NCBI GenBank assembly: GCA_025603075.1
Contig: MU626478.1
Location: 1 to 31,536, forward strand
Length of the DNA stretch: 31,536 nucleotides
DNA from: Neoconidiobolus thromboides FSU 785
Taxonomy: Eukaryota > Entomophthoromycota > Entomophthoromycetes > Entomophthorales > Neoconidiobolaceae
Reading direction: 5' to 3'
Positions within the stretch are counted from its first letter, which is position 1. Every line of letters begins with the position of its first letter. The translations under genes were made by a program, and so were the position numbers. Below are positions 1-12,597 of the stretch, piece by piece. Under the pieces are notes generated by a model. That model was not told the origin of the DNA. It saw nothing but the letters and a program-made list of their open reading frames with translations, and did no database searches.

Positions 1-84
1 TTTGTTCAAGAATTTTGCTAACAATCTTTCCACTCAAATAACGCTTAAAAAATCGAAAAGTAATGAAACCAAAAAAATATCCTC
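1..84. mobile_element. Right part of a small inverted-repeat (MITE-like) element, cut by the window edge
   Basis: These bases match, with scattered substitutions, the element seen at 30564-30662 in the same orientation and at 30078-30173 in reverse orientation. Shared blocks include the core around 'cttaaaaaatcgaaaa' (43-58) and the poly-A end near 71-84. The left end is outside the window, so its flanking duplication cannot be checked. No coding capacity. Identification rests only on similarity to the other copies in this window. Confidence 0.65.
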
Positions 85-242
85 AAATAATGATGATATT
101 TATCAAAAATAAATTAACAAATAGTTAAAAGGTAAGTAATTGTAATAATAAACAAAAACTGTTATTATACTGCTCTTATTCTTTCTTATGTAGCTATTTA
201 TTGACTTAGTGATATGTTAATAATATAATTATAATATTAAAA

Positions 243-265
243 TTATTTATTTATTTATTTATTTA
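243..265. repeat. (ATTT)n microsatellite
   Basis: Five perfect ATTT units occupy 245-264 with a partial unit on the left. Simple sequence repeat in non-coding DNA. Confidence 0.85.
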
Positions 266-412
266 ATAGCAAATCTGCAACGTTAACTATAAAGCAGTCA
301 ATAATAAATATCTCTGAATGAGGTTTTACAAAAATATTTATTTATTTAAATAATATAAATTTGATTAATATCGATATATATATTATATTAGCAAAAGTCT
401 TTTTGATCCGGG

Positions 413-438
413 AATTTCTATTAAATTTAATAGAAATT
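413..438. repeat. Perfect 26-bp palindrome
   Basis: The 13 bases at 413-425 are exactly the reverse complement of 426-438 with no spacer. The centre is AAATTT. It lies in non-coding DNA about 650 bp upstream of UBR1. It could form a cruciform or be a dimeric binding site, or be chance in AT-rich DNA. Confidence 0.8.
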
Positions 439-1036
439 TTGTTTAACCTATAAATTATAAATAAAATGATCTAAAACTATGCTGTGGGTACTTTTGCTTT
501 AATAAAAAATTTACTTTTACAGGATTTTAAGCAGTTTTTAAACTCTAAAATATCTAAAAGTTGGATAAAAAAATGCAACCAACTTAGACATCCCCATATC
601 TCAATTAAATCACTATTAAAGATGAATTTTTATAGCAAAAGCTAAGTAATTACTTGTAGGGTTTTTTCAAGTATACCTGTTTAAAAACAACTTTATTTTT
701 AAAAATTTAATTTTAAAGTAAACATTCTACACAAATTATAATTTTTAATTATCTCATATAAAATTAATTCTCAATTAGTATTTTAAAATAAGTATCAAAG
801 ATAGCTAAATAAGTATTATAATAAAAAATATCATTATATGCAAACGATATTTTTATTAAAAGCTAAATATCTATTTTCATATAATAATTATTTATACACA
901 ATCTATCATCTATTACACTATTTTCATTATTATAGACTTATTAAACTGCCATATTTCTAAAACAAATCCAAGCCTATGGTGATTAATTTGGGTATTAATT
1001 TTCTAAACTAATTAGATCAAAAGAGGAATTAGTCAG

Positions 1037-1041
1037 CCAAT
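1037..1041 (+). promoter_or_regulatory. CCAAT box upstream of UBR1
   Basis: CCAAT lies about 50 bp before the UBR1 start codon. The position is plausible for a HAP/CBF-type site, but a single pentamer is weak evidence. Confidence 0.3.
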
Positions 1042-1088
1042 AAATCGTAATTAGGTCAACAAAATTTACTTTTTTAAAAAAATAACAA

Positions 1089-4000
1089 ATGTCAGATATT
1101 AGTGATGATTTAGAAGGAAATGTAGACTGGGATAGTTTACATAGTGAATTTGAGGATTATTTATTAAAGTTACCAATAATATATAATTGCCGATTTGATA
1201 GATCTGTAGCTGTTAAAATTTATAGTCAATTATCTCATTACTTAGGTTTGAATAAATATGTTTATGACGAAGAAAAAGATAAATTTAGTTATGAAGATAC
1301 TGGTCCTCATATTAGTCAGGACCCTAACGCTGTTAGAAGAGGTCGTTTATGCGGCAAATTATTTAAAAAAGGAGATCCTGTTTATCGTTGCAGGTAAATT
1401 ATTTTTTATGGTTTAATTTAAATAGTTTTATAGTAATATTATTGAATAATATAATAAATAACATCAAATAAATAGGGATTGTAGTCTTGATCCAAATAAT
1501 GCTATTTGTTCCATTTGTTTTGAAGCTGGGCAACATGAAGGTCATGATGTTTACATATTATTACATAATACTAGAGATAATTTTTGTGGCTGTGGGGATC
1601 CAGAGCTTTGGAAAGATGGGTCCTTATGTGGCTACCATGATCCAGAACATCCTAATACTACGGAGATGATTGATCGAATGATTCCAAGCATTAATTTAAG
1701 GTCATTTAAAGTATTTTTTACAGTTTGTTTAGATTTCATTATTAAAATCTATGAACATTCCCCAGAAAGTATATTTTCTGAACGAAGTTTCAAACAATTG
1801 TTTAAGGATGAAAGAAAATTTTATAAAGCATTTTCAAAGATACCATATGCGTCATTAAGCAAAGAATATGCTTTAGTGGTATTTGATGATGACCATCATA
1901 CAGCCCAAGAGTTTGAACGACTTTATCAAAAAGCAACAGGGCTTAGCGAAGAGGCATGTAGAAATGATCGAGTTGAGTTTGGAGAAGTAGGTAGAAAAGT
2001 GGTTGAAATTTCCTCCGATTTAGAAATGTTAACAGAAACATCACATCATTTTACAAAGGCAGCTTATCATTGTACAATACGTTCAGCATTAAGTGTGTTT
2101 TATGAAGAAGTTTCAATGGCCATTGTTCACTATATAACTTTACTTGTCGAATGTCAAGAATTTAATTTCTTCTTGGATGGTATACTTTATGATGCTTTTT
2201 TAGATTCATTTGCTACTCAACTTTGTTCCCCTCGTAATATCAGATTTAATATACCAACAAATGTAAAAGCATCTAAAAGATACTATGATAGTAAACCCAC
2301 ACAAGACGACTTTAATAGTAACTATGATGATATGTCAAATAGTTCAAATGAAATAGTCAATCAAAATGACATGAATGAACATGATGATATAGATATAGAA
2401 AATGATCCAATAGATTCATTTACTATCACAGAAGAAGAAGAAATTGGGTATATGAGTGGTGAATCAATAGACGAAAAAGATGAAGGTCTTCCTGAAGGTC
2501 TCATATCTTTAGAAGATCCTGCAAAATATACTGGATCCCTTTATGATATAAAATTAGATGATGAAACGCCCTTTTATTTTCCATCCAAAAACCCAATTTA
2601 TGAAGAAAATCGTAGCGATTTTCCAAGACCTCCATTAACTGTTTCAAAATATCGTTTAGATTGGATTTTGGCTTTAGATACTTTATTCCCTAAAAGGATG
2701 CGAAGAGAAATCCACCAATTATTAATATATTCCCCTTTAATTTCTGACAAAGAGAGAAGAGAAGCAATAGCACCTCATTTTTTTGTGAACTATCGTACTT
2801 ATCTTTTAGGCTCAAAAATAAGAAAACCTCAATACGTACAAGGTATGCTTGGTTTTACAGTTCACCTTTTGACTAGGCCAAGCATTGCTAAACAACTTGT
2901 AGATCGGATGAATTTTTTACCTTACCTCTTTGCATTATTAGAAAGATTTTTTCAGCCATATGAAATAGGGGAAGACAAACTTGATGATCGATTTTCAGTT
3001 GTAAGTGCCTCATTTATAGAAATATTACCAATATTTTCATTTCATACACCCTTTAAATCTTTAACTCATTCTGAGTTTAAAAATAAGCTATTTTCAATTG
3101 TTTTGCAAAATTTACATTATTTATTGGAACAACAAGAAGTTCAAAGATATGTATTTAAGAACCCATTAAATGTTGCCGCTTTTTTACACTTCTTAACATA
3201 TTTTCAAGGGATGAACGCGGCTGGTAGACTAAAAGATACTCATGTTGAATATGAAAATGAAGCTTATATGGCTGCATTTGAAATTTCATTTTACATTTAT
3301 CGTATTATTAGACCTTTTTGTTCTTCTTATAGACATTCTACGTTATATTTGGCTAAAGCTTTAAGAAGAACAATTTATAAAATAGATTATTGGATAAGTA
3401 GAGGAGGTGAAAGTTCAAATGGGGATACAATTGGTGGAGATTATTGTGTCAAGTTTGCTAAACATCGGGGGTTAAATGATGAGGCTTATGATATTGTTGA
3501 TTTTAGTGTGGATGATGGTGAAGAGATATCATTTCATTACCCATTACATTGGTTTTTATCTTTATTGCTTCATAATGTTAATGCTCTTGATAGTAAGATG
3601 TTACAAGAAATAGGCTTTGTAGATATAAATCATCTTTTGATTGGAGTTAGATCTGAAGATTCACGTTACGAAGCTAATCTACAACGAATTCAAGCCATTT
3701 TTGATTACCCATTAAGATCCATTGTACTTTCTTCTCAAATTCGTGTCAACCTTTGGGTTCGTAATGGACAATCTGTTAGAGCCCAATGCTATAGTTACAG
3801 GGATATGACAGATTCCTTATTCTATTTAGATCTTTTTATGTTACAGTATATGTTAATAATATTTCCGCCAAAAATTGCTTTGTTCACATTGTTAGAGCGA
3901 TTCGGATTATCTAGGTTGGTATCATTTAGTGAAGGGCATCCAGTTTATGATGAAAGTCAATATAAAGAAATTGTTTTGGATTTCTTTGGTATATTTATCT

Positions 4001-7000
4001 ATTGCCTTACTGAAAGAGGAAAGCTAGTCAATGATAGTGCTACTGAAGAATTACGGAGAGAATTGTTGCACAATACATTGAAACCAATTTCATTTACAGA
4101 CTTGGATAGATTATTGCCGGATCGATTATTAGAAGAATGTAATGTTAAAAAGATATTAAGTGAATTATGTACGTTTAAGCCCCCAGAAACGCAAAAGGAT
4201 TCTGGATTATATACTCTAAAAAAGGAATTTTATAAAGAAGTCAACCCTTATTATTTTGTAAGTAATAGAAATGCCCGTGATCATGCCGAACAATTATTGA
4301 AGAAAGACTTGGAAAAAACTGAATATTATTCGGTTCCTTATTTAAAAGAAGTACTAGTTGGACCATTTAAGTTAATTGGTGATATTTTACATGAAAAATG
4401 GATGTCTTGTATAATATTTATGACACTTTATCATGCTTTAAAAAAATTCAAATCAAATTCATTATTAAATGATGTGCTTTATTTATATTTAATAGCTGCT
4501 CAAGATTTGAATAACTCTATTAATGTAAGAGATTTATTTACTCAACCTGAGGACAGTGTTGGAGGTTTATGGACATATACACAAAACCTTGATTTTCCTT
4601 TCGAAGATACAGAAAATGGGGCTCCAACTACAAGAACAATTGTTGATTTGCTGCTACTATTTGTCGGAAACTCGGAATTTGAAACAAGTCATCCAAAAAC
4701 CTGGCATGTTCTTAGTTTGATTGAAAAATATTCAGGTAATGGAGCAAAAAATAAAATAGCAAGCTTCCGTAGCACTTTCCAAGCGAGTCTAAAAACAGAT
4801 TCAAAGGACGTAGAGTTTGAAAGAAAGAAAGCTGAAGCTAAAGCTAGATTAGCAAAAGTAAGGCAACATTTTGCATATGAACAAAAGAATTTTATGACAA
4901 ATCAACAGGCACTTTATGATGATGTTACTCTTGATGGTGAAGCTTATGTTGAAGGAATAAACAATGAACCAATCGATCAATCAGAGATACCATTTTTAAC
5001 TGGAAATTGCTTGATATGTGCTGAAGCAGGATCAACCAATGACCCTTATGGGATTTTAGCATATGTACAACCATCTAAAATACTTAGTACATTAACATTT
5101 GATGAGTTAGATATTATATCTACAGTTAAATTAGAAGAGGGGCTATCCCTATTTAAACCAAAACATTTCCCAACTAAAGCACAATGTATTGAGTCATCTA
5201 ATAAACAAGGAGATTTACAACATCCACCTGGTACTGATGGTACACAATATGGGTTTCATATATCATCCTGTGGACACATGTTACATCTCAAATGTATGGA
5301 TGAACATTATAAGCAATTAGAACAAAGACTTAACTCCAACCCAGCACGCTGTCATGTTGAAAATTTAAGTTTACGTGAAATTGTTTGCCCACTATGTAAA
5401 TCCATATGTAATACCATACTCCCTATAAAGGGCAACTTAGGAAAAGCACATTGGATGGCGGAATCTAAACTACCTGATGAAGAAGTTTGGTATGATAAAT
5501 TTAAAAAAGCAACCACAACAGTAATAGATAAATTTAATGAAGTTTATCCAGAACAAGCATTAAATAGTCGAGCTGCTTTTAATAATCCATTATTAAGTCC
5601 AATTACATCAAAGCCATTTTATTTTGAAATCGATCCCCCATTAATTACACCCTTTCAAGGTAATATTCATGTAGGTTTAAATGAACCATTATCATTGGAA
5701 GGTAATCCATTTCCATTTACAGCACTTCAATCAAGACGTCGTGCAACAGTATTAAGTCCATCACGTACAGGTTTAATGATTAATGAATTTATGGAGAATA
5801 TTACTAAAACAATGAATGTAAACAATGGGGATCCATTAAAGAATAAACAATTACATGAATATTTTAAGCCACAAAAACCAACTCAATTAATTAATGAATA
5901 TAAATTTGATGCAAATGAAGAATTTGTTAATGGCTTATTTAAGTTTATAGATATATTTAGGGTATGTTATTCTCAAAGGGATAAATTACCTCATTATATG
6001 TCTTCTTGGAGGGAATATTTCCAATCAAAAAATTTGTTAGATCCAATAATCAATGGATTATTGTATACGATATCCCTAGTTGAAGTATCTGATCGTACTA
6101 AAGAACCTTCTGCTTTATCAATTGAGCCTACATTTATTATAGACAGGATACCTAACATTACACATAATTTATTAATAGTATTATGGAATACAATATTAGA
6201 GATATCTCAACTTTCAGGTGCTAACTTTGAACCTTATAATTTTAAAAGGAGTATCAGTCATCTTGGGCAAATTTTTAATTTTTCTAAATTATCTGTATTA
6301 AATTGTGATCCATTTCATTTATTATTAGAATTCTCAATGACAATTGTTCCACTGTTTAAATTAGATATTCGTTACATTGTCAAATTATTATTAATGATTG
6401 TTGTTACTAAGTTAGTTGTTGGTATTTTATCATCTGCCTTTTCACCGTTACAAGATGAAACAATTGAAGGTGAACCAAACCATGGATTTGAAAAGTCATT
6501 ATATGACCTATTCCATTTAGTTGCTGTAACTGGGCTTGGTATCCGACCAGGTATTTTTTCACAACTTTGGGAATCAAAGGGTGTTAAATTTTCTTATTCT
6601 TTCTTTTATCAAAGTGTGCTTGTTTTTATGCGTAAAGTAGTATTATTTTTAGAAGCAGTCCAAGTACCCCTTCATCGCTCTGAAGACGATTTTGAAGATA
6701 TAGATGAATTGACTCAGTTACTTAACAGCATTTACTTAGAGGATTTCCCTACTTTAATTAAAAATGTATTCCAAAATGAGGAATATAGAAGTTTAATTGT
6801 TGAATGGTGTAAATCGTATGTAGAAACAAAGCGTAGGGCTTCAATTTCTTATGAATACCCTTATCCATATAAGTTGTTCCCATTACCTGAGGAGTTTTAT
6901 TCTTTGTTTACAGCATGTCGAAATGTAATTTGTATGAATTGTAATCGTCCACCTACCAACCCTGGCATCTGTCTTATTTGTGGTACAGTGATCTGTTTAC

Positions 7001-7380
7001 AAGCTGATTGTTGTCGAGTGGATGAAGAAGGAGAAGCTAATCAACATAAACGTGCCTGTGCTGGTACTATAGGCATGTATTTAGGTATCAATTCAGGCTC
7101 ATTGTTGATGTTCCATCACATCAATGGCTCCTTTTATGCAGCACCTTACCTTGATTTTCATGGAGAAACAGATATTGAATTAAGGTAATTAATAGCCATT
7201 ATAATGAATTTTACTTAAATTATATTAATTTTTATAAATAATAGGCGAGGAAATCAATTGTATTTAAATAAGAAGAGACATGATTATTATTTAAAATTAT
7301 ATTTGAATCATCAAATACCACAAATCATTGGAAGACGATTAGAATCTAATATTGATAATGGGGGATGGGAAACATTTTAA
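1089..7380 (+). CDS. UBR1: UBR1-type N-recognin, E3 ubiquitin ligase of the N-degron pathway
   Basis: Three exons, 1089-1393, 1476-7184 and 7245-7380, give 2,049 residues, normal for the UBR1 family (about 1,750-2,050). Introns are 82 and 60 nt, GT...TAG. The UBR box (about residues 84-160) is split by intron 1: C88 and C101 lie in exon 1, and the Cys/His run from DCSLD to CGYHDPEHPN lies in exon 2. This zinc fold binds type 1 (basic) N-termini. A ClpS-like region with FDDDHH (about 235-275) should bind bulky hydrophobic N-termini. An acidic linker follows (about 380-440). The RING domain spans about 1279-1417 (CLIC, then SCGHMLHLKCM, then VCPLCKSICN). The C-terminal UBR 'UBLC' domain has CMNC...CLICGTVIC at about 1912-1945, and exon 3 supplies the conserved end RRGNQLYLNKK...GGWETF. 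Substrates would be ubiquitinated with a Rad6/Ubc2-type E2 in cytosol and nucleus. ATG 1089 is the first in-frame start. Confidence 0.95.
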
Positions 7381-7572
7381 CTGTAAGAAAGTTTTAAAAA
7401 ATATAGGACAAACTAATTCTATTATTTTAATAAAATTTGAATAAAATAACAAAATATAATATTGAAATACTAAAGTGATCTTGTAAGGAAATAATTAGTT
7501 TAATTTAAAGAAAAAGCTACAAAAACCAATGGAATCTAATAATAATGAATTTTATATAAAATAATTTAAATA
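7381..7572. other. Short convergent spacer between UBR1 and ATG26
   Basis: A 192-bp AT-rich gap between the stop codons of two tail-to-tail genes. It must hold both 3' ends. Candidate poly-A context such as AATAAAA/AATAAAAT near 7425-7450 is present but not distinctive. Confidence 0.4.
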
Positions 7573-10500
7573 TTAAGTTTTAGTTGATTCATTATTATTA
7601 ACACTATTTGATTTATCCCCTACTAAAAGCCAACCTAAATCTGAGCCTCCTTCTTCATTTTCAGATAATATTGATGTATTTATTAAGCTTTCGCCTGTTT
7701 TTTCACTTTCCTTATTTAGCCTTGAACGTGAATATTCTAAATCTCTGTATATGAAATTGATAGCATTTTCAACTCCATTTTCCTAATTAGCAAATAAATA
7801 AACATTTCAATCTATTAAATATAGTATATAATAACTTACGGATCTAATCTGTCTCCCTACTAATGAAGCTTTTTCTACCATTCTTGGTTCAGAGATATCT
7901 TTAAGTGCTTGTACTAATTTATTCAAAGTAAGCTTCTTTAAATAAATGCCTACTCCCATACGCTCTACTTGCATAGCCCAAAAATATTGATCCCCAAAGA
8001 AGGGCTTAATAATGCAAGGCACCCCAGCCCTCAATCCAGCAGCAGTTGTACCAGCACCACCATGATGCATCACACCAGCTACTTTAGGAAATAACCAATC
8101 ATGAGGTACAGAATCTATACGTAATATATTTTTAGGGTATTGAATTGGTTCGAAATTTTCTTTATCTTTAATCATTCTGCTTGACCATCCTTCAGATAGT
8201 AATATCTTGACGTTAGCCTCAACGGCTGCATTGATAATGGTCTGTATTGTCTCTCTTGGGTCGGGTACTGTTATAGAACCAAACCCAATATATATCGGTT
8301 TATCTCCATTGAACAAGAAATCATTAAGCTCGTTTGACGGTGTCCAACCTGGGTTGGGGTCATCTAAGAAAAAGAAACCACAACAATGGATCCAGTCATG
8401 CCAATCAAAAGGTGGCGGTGCTATTGCTGGTGAGAATGAATACAAATAAGGCACACGATGTTGATTGAGTTGTTCAAGAGAAGTAGAACTTAAGTTTAAT
8501 GATTTTTTTCGCCAATTATTAATCTGCCATGAAGTACCCTTCCAAAGCACCTGCTCAATAAGCACATATGTCATATAATTATAAGATCCTCCCATCTGGT
8601 GCTCGGGTATAGCAAATGGGTGTGGGAATGCTCTGGTACGTGTCCATGGCATTGTAAAACAGCCAAAGAAGGGGATGTTTAGTTTTTCAGCAATATGAAT
8701 ACCGGCCATTGCTGTTGGTGATTCAAGTAAGATATCTGTGTTTTGGCATGCTTCCCAGCTTGATTCCAGTAACTCATCGATCCAACCTCTGAACTTTGAT
8801 ACACCTTCTTTCCAAAATGATATTGATAGCATACCATTATCAACACACAACTTTATCAATTCTCCTGGGTCTCCAGCAATTACTCGAAACTCAATACCAT
8901 GGCTTTCGACCCAGTCTTTATATTCGGCATGTGTAGCAATACGGCATGTATGGCCATGTTTCATTAGCCCTTTACATAAAGCAATAAATGGCTGTACATC
9001 ACCACGTGTACCAATAGTTAGACAAGTGATATGCATTGGACCACAAGGTGGCTTATTTGATAGCAATTCATTGACTCTATTAGGATTCTTTGGGATGATA
9101 GGTAAATTTGTACTGTGTACGTCGTATTCCTGTATCCATCTATTATTTTGGTTTATTATGCTTCCTATTTCTGCTTCATTGTCATCTATTCTAGTTATAT
9201 CATTGGCATTGTTATTAATATTTGCATTGCTATCTTCATGTGATAATTGCTTCATTTGTTCAAGTAAAATATCTATTATTTTATCACGAGTTTTTGATGA
9301 TCGAAATTCTAAAAAGATTTCTTGTGAACTGATTGTTTCAATAGACAATCCATGATGTAATAAACGTAATCCAGGTTGATTCTGAACCAATCTCAAATCA
9401 GATATTGGTATCATGACTTTAATTGTCATTCCTACTAATCGGGAGTAGAAACATACAAAGTTCTGAGTAACAATCAATCTTCCCCACCTAGGTACTACTC
9501 TTAATAGTAAACAACCTGAGGTACATAAAACAGCTTCAGTATTTGGTAAAGCAAATTCTTTAAGCACTGTTTCTTCACTAGGTAAAAATGTTTCAAGTGT
9601 AGGTGTATTAATATTTGGAAAGTTAAAAAAGGAAGCTGATTGTTCATTATTTTCTGATAAATAGTTATCAAATGGGGAGGATGACAATGCAGTTTCTAAA
9701 TTTTCATCAGAATTTGTTTTATTATTTGAATCCATTGAATGAGATTTACTAATACTATTTCCTTTAAGGGTTGAGGTTAGATTAGGTAATTTAAGCCAGT
9801 TACTAAACTTGAAATCTAAACTTGATCCCTTTGAATGCCTCTTTTTTAGCTTTTCATTTGAAGATTGACTCTTTAATTCTCCTTTTTCTTGTATTTTTTC
9901 ATTTTCGCTTTCATTTTTCTTTTCAATATGTTTTTTGTTTTTTGTTTCGTTTTCATCTTCATCATCACTATGATTAGTATCTGATAAAGCTTCTTTAAAC
10001 ACCATAAAATCATCTGGATTAAAATCTGAAAATGAACTTCTTCTTGAACTAGAAGCTGATTTTGTATTTTTACCAAATCTTAGTTGTCTAGGAACGAATT
10101 TTAGAATTGATTTTGGACTGAGTAATCCTTCCTCTTTATTGTCTTCACTATTCAATGCATCATCTAAATCTTCGTGCCCTTGGGAATCAATTGTCAGTAA
10201 AGGTAACGATCTCAAAGCATTATTTTGTTCATCTTGAAAGTTTGAATCGTTATTCCCATGATCAAATGGAATTCCTTTTATATTTTTGAAATTTTGTGAT
10301 TTTGGGTTTTTAATATAATATTCTTTTACAATTTCTTGACAACATTTTAATGCTTCTTTTCCTTTTTCAAAAAATACAAAATAATGCTAGATTAAATAAA
10401 TTATATTGCAGATTATATAAGTATGGATAAACTTACATCATCCATTGCAAAATTAGCTTCAACCGATTTGATTCTTAATGTTTCGGCAAAATTAAAGGTT

Positions 10501-11708
10501 GGATTCAATTCAGCATCAACTATTGAATTTATAGGAATAATAATCTAGTATAGTAATAATCAATACAGTACATCTTAATATTAATTACAATATTACTTTA
10601 ATATGATCACTGTGTTTTGCTTTAAATACTGCTTTTTTAATAGCATTGATCCTAAATGATATTATTTATTAATTATTTGATTTAATCCTATTAATTACCA
10701 TTCTTTTAATGAAACTTCAGTATCTGTCTGTAAAGAATGTTTTTTATTAACTGTTATTATTTTAAATCCAAAGGGTTTTGAATTTGATCGTTGAATAGAA
10801 AGCACTGACTTTAAATCAATCATCCCATAAGGACAGTAAACATCCTAATACATTAATATATTATTACAATCACTAAGCAAAAAAGTACCAATGAGTTTTC
10901 AAAATATGAGAGTGAATAATCTCTTAGTACAAACCAATATACTGAAGAGTACGCTGCATTAGCTTTACGTGTTAAAAATCCCGATTTAATAACTTCATTC
11001 TAAATTAAGCTTAATTAAAGTCAATTAATTTATGAAATACATACTGTTTTTCTAGGAATATTTGCATAATACAGGAGATGGTTTTTAGTGACATATAAAT
11101 TTCCTTGTAATAATACACTACTCATTAACCAGCAAGGAAATTCTATGTTTTCATTGTTTTAATAAGATAAAAATTCAATTTTAGATCGTGTATATTACCT
11201 TGCATTAATTCCTCTGCTTTATTTAATGAAAATATGGACTGGATCTTCTCCCCTAATGTTTTTTTGTGATAATCTATTGCAGCTTGTTTTTTTATTTCTG
11301 ATGATGTTTTGTTTTCTTTAAATTGATCAAATATTTCATTTGGTAATAAACTATCGATGGAAGAAGTACGCATCATACCAGGCTTCCTTGCTTTTAAATA
11401 GATTAATTTTTAGAATATTCAATTTAAAAAGTGAATTACTTTCTTCTTTAAGATTAAATGTTTTCTTATTGTTAAATATATTCATTGTTTTACTATTTTT
11501 TCGAGGAAAATACCTATCATTAACTTTACTTTCCTTTTCAGTATCTTTTTCAATATTGTTTACATCATTATAGTCATTTTCACTTTTATTTATTTGATTT
11601 TCATCAAATTCTTGTTCTTCCTAATATAATTAGCAACTACTTAACTACAATTTATCCTATTACCATTCTGGAAGCCACATTCAAAAAATTGATCATAGAC
11701 GAGTTCAT
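7573..11708 (-). CDS. ATG26: ATG26-type UDP-glucose:sterol 3-beta-glucosyltransferase
   Basis: Ten exons on the minus strand, listed in + order: 7573-7782, 7840-10386, 10437-10544, 10597-10651, 10699-10844, 10889-10999, 11045-11142, 11199-11390, 11440-11620, 11664-11708. The nine introns are 43-57 nt and all phases close, giving 1,230 residues (family about 1,200-1,400). Order: disordered N-terminus; first GRAM half (EFPCWLMSSVLLQGNLYVTK, about 140-172); PH domain (GFLTRKANAAYSSVYWFVLRD to LKEWINAIKKAV, about 175-276); second half of the split GRAM; a long Ser/Glu-rich insert; a second GRAM-like domain (about 580-690); then the glycosyltransferase (about 760-1160) with TIGTRGDVQPF, SPTAMAG, GFGSITVPDP and MHHGGAGTTAAGLRAGVP...KPFFGDQ, the UDP-sugar site. 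The enzyme glucosylates ergosterol-type sterols; GRAM/PH modules target it to phosphoinositide membranes, and in some yeasts it acts in pexophagy. The last exon (ENGVENAINFIYRDLEYSRS) is family-typical. The first two exons are low-conservation, so the exact start is less sure. Confidence 0.93.
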
Positions 11709-11850
11709 TTTGTATGTAAAACTTAAATATAATTAATTAAAAGCTGATGCCAAGTAACATTCTTAGTGGTTTTTTATTGTCAAATTGTTATGCTTTTTAT
11801 TATCAATTCCTCTGGTTGTTTATTGGTTAAATAAATAACTTTAAATCATT

Positions 11851-11856
11851 CACGTG
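11851..11856. promoter_or_regulatory. CACGTG E-box upstream of ATG26
   Basis: A palindromic hexamer, the core site of fungal bHLH regulators (Cbf1, Pho4, SREBP-like). It stands about 145 bp upstream of the sterol glucosyltransferase start in otherwise very AT-rich DNA, where a GC-containing hexamer is less likely by chance. A regulatory role is inference. Confidence 0.3.
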
Positions 11857-12219
11857 TGGCCTAGTTTTAATGAATGCCACGGTTTGGCTTTAAATCATAA
11901 TTCTTTATAATATTCTATTTTGCATTTAAAGAAAATTATCTTAAGTATACAACAAGTTTATAAAGATTAACTTTTATCCGGGTATAATATTTAAATTTAA
12001 TAACTTTAACGTTATCTAGTAATTTAAAGTCTTTCACTAAATAAAACTATTTATAATACTACTTAAGTATAAAAAGTATGACAATTAAAGAACATACTTA
12101 ATACTAATTATTAAGTGTGATTTTAAAAAAGCAGTTATTATGGTAAAGTGTATTTAAAATAATTAAAGTCTATTGATTGTATTAGGTATATGACATCTAA
12201 TAAACTTTTAAAGTGTAAA

Positions 12220-12358
12220 TGTTCGTTCTGATATTATAGAGTGGGTGTTAAATAAACGATAATGTCCCGATTTTGCATAAAAACTGTGAAATTTTGATAT
12301 GCAATCTTTCACCAAACCCACAAGCCTGATTTAGTATATTATTAATTCAAAACGAACA
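12220..12358. repeat. Imperfect inverted repeats enclosing ~139 bp
   Basis: TGTTCGTTCTGA at 12220 is nearly the reverse complement of TCAAAACGAACA ending at 12358. Inside them a second pair, GTGGGT near 12242 and ACCCAC near 12316-12321, is also inverted. The arrangement could be a tiny foldback element or a structured transcript. No target duplication is evident. Confidence 0.35.
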
Positions 12359-12597
12359 GTTTATTATTTTAGTATTCAAGTTTTCTCTTCAACTTACTAA
12401 TTAGTTACTGTAAAGTTTATTTTAATAAGTATTTACAGATGGTTTTGTAAAGTAAGAATGAAAGTGGCCTCTGTCTGACTTGATCACATAAAATGTGATT
12501 CTTGACCTGAAAGATTCCAAATATTTTTTAAAAATATATATTGTATTGTTATAAGTTCAAAATGCTTTTATTTTTTATTTCTATTAAAGATTCGTGA

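Larger units (their letters stand above)
85..1088. other. AT-rich intergenic region upstream of UBR1
   Basis: About 1 kb with no credible open reading frame on either strand. It holds an (ATTT)n microsatellite at 243-265, a perfect 26-bp palindrome at 413-438, and a CCAAT box at 1037-1041 about 50 bp upstream of the UBR1 start. Otherwise only AT-rich sequence is visible. No tRNA-like or other RNA gene is recognised. Confidence 0.6.
11709..12597. other. Intergenic region: ATG26 promoter and 3' end of the CBM19-like gene
   Basis: About 890 bp without a credible reading frame. It contains a CACGTG motif at 11851-11856, roughly 145 bp upstream of the ATG26 start, and a pair of inverted segments at 12220-12231 and 12347-12358. 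Nothing else is recognised. Confidence 0.5.

Noticed and set aside
1487-1669. Separate 60-codon gene between the UBR1 exons
   Set aside because: It is an alternate frame of UBR1 exon 2. The correct frame completes the UBR-box cysteines.
8207-9355. Plus-strand open frames inside the ATG26 gene (8207-8449, 8738-9355)
   Set aside because: They lie antisense to the glycosyltransferase exon, which is strongly conserved, and have no recognisable product.
11343-11382. A 28-nt intron in ATG26 (GTATGATG to GATAG)
   Set aside because: Too short for this genome. A 49-nt intron at 11391-11439 keeps frame and fits the common size.
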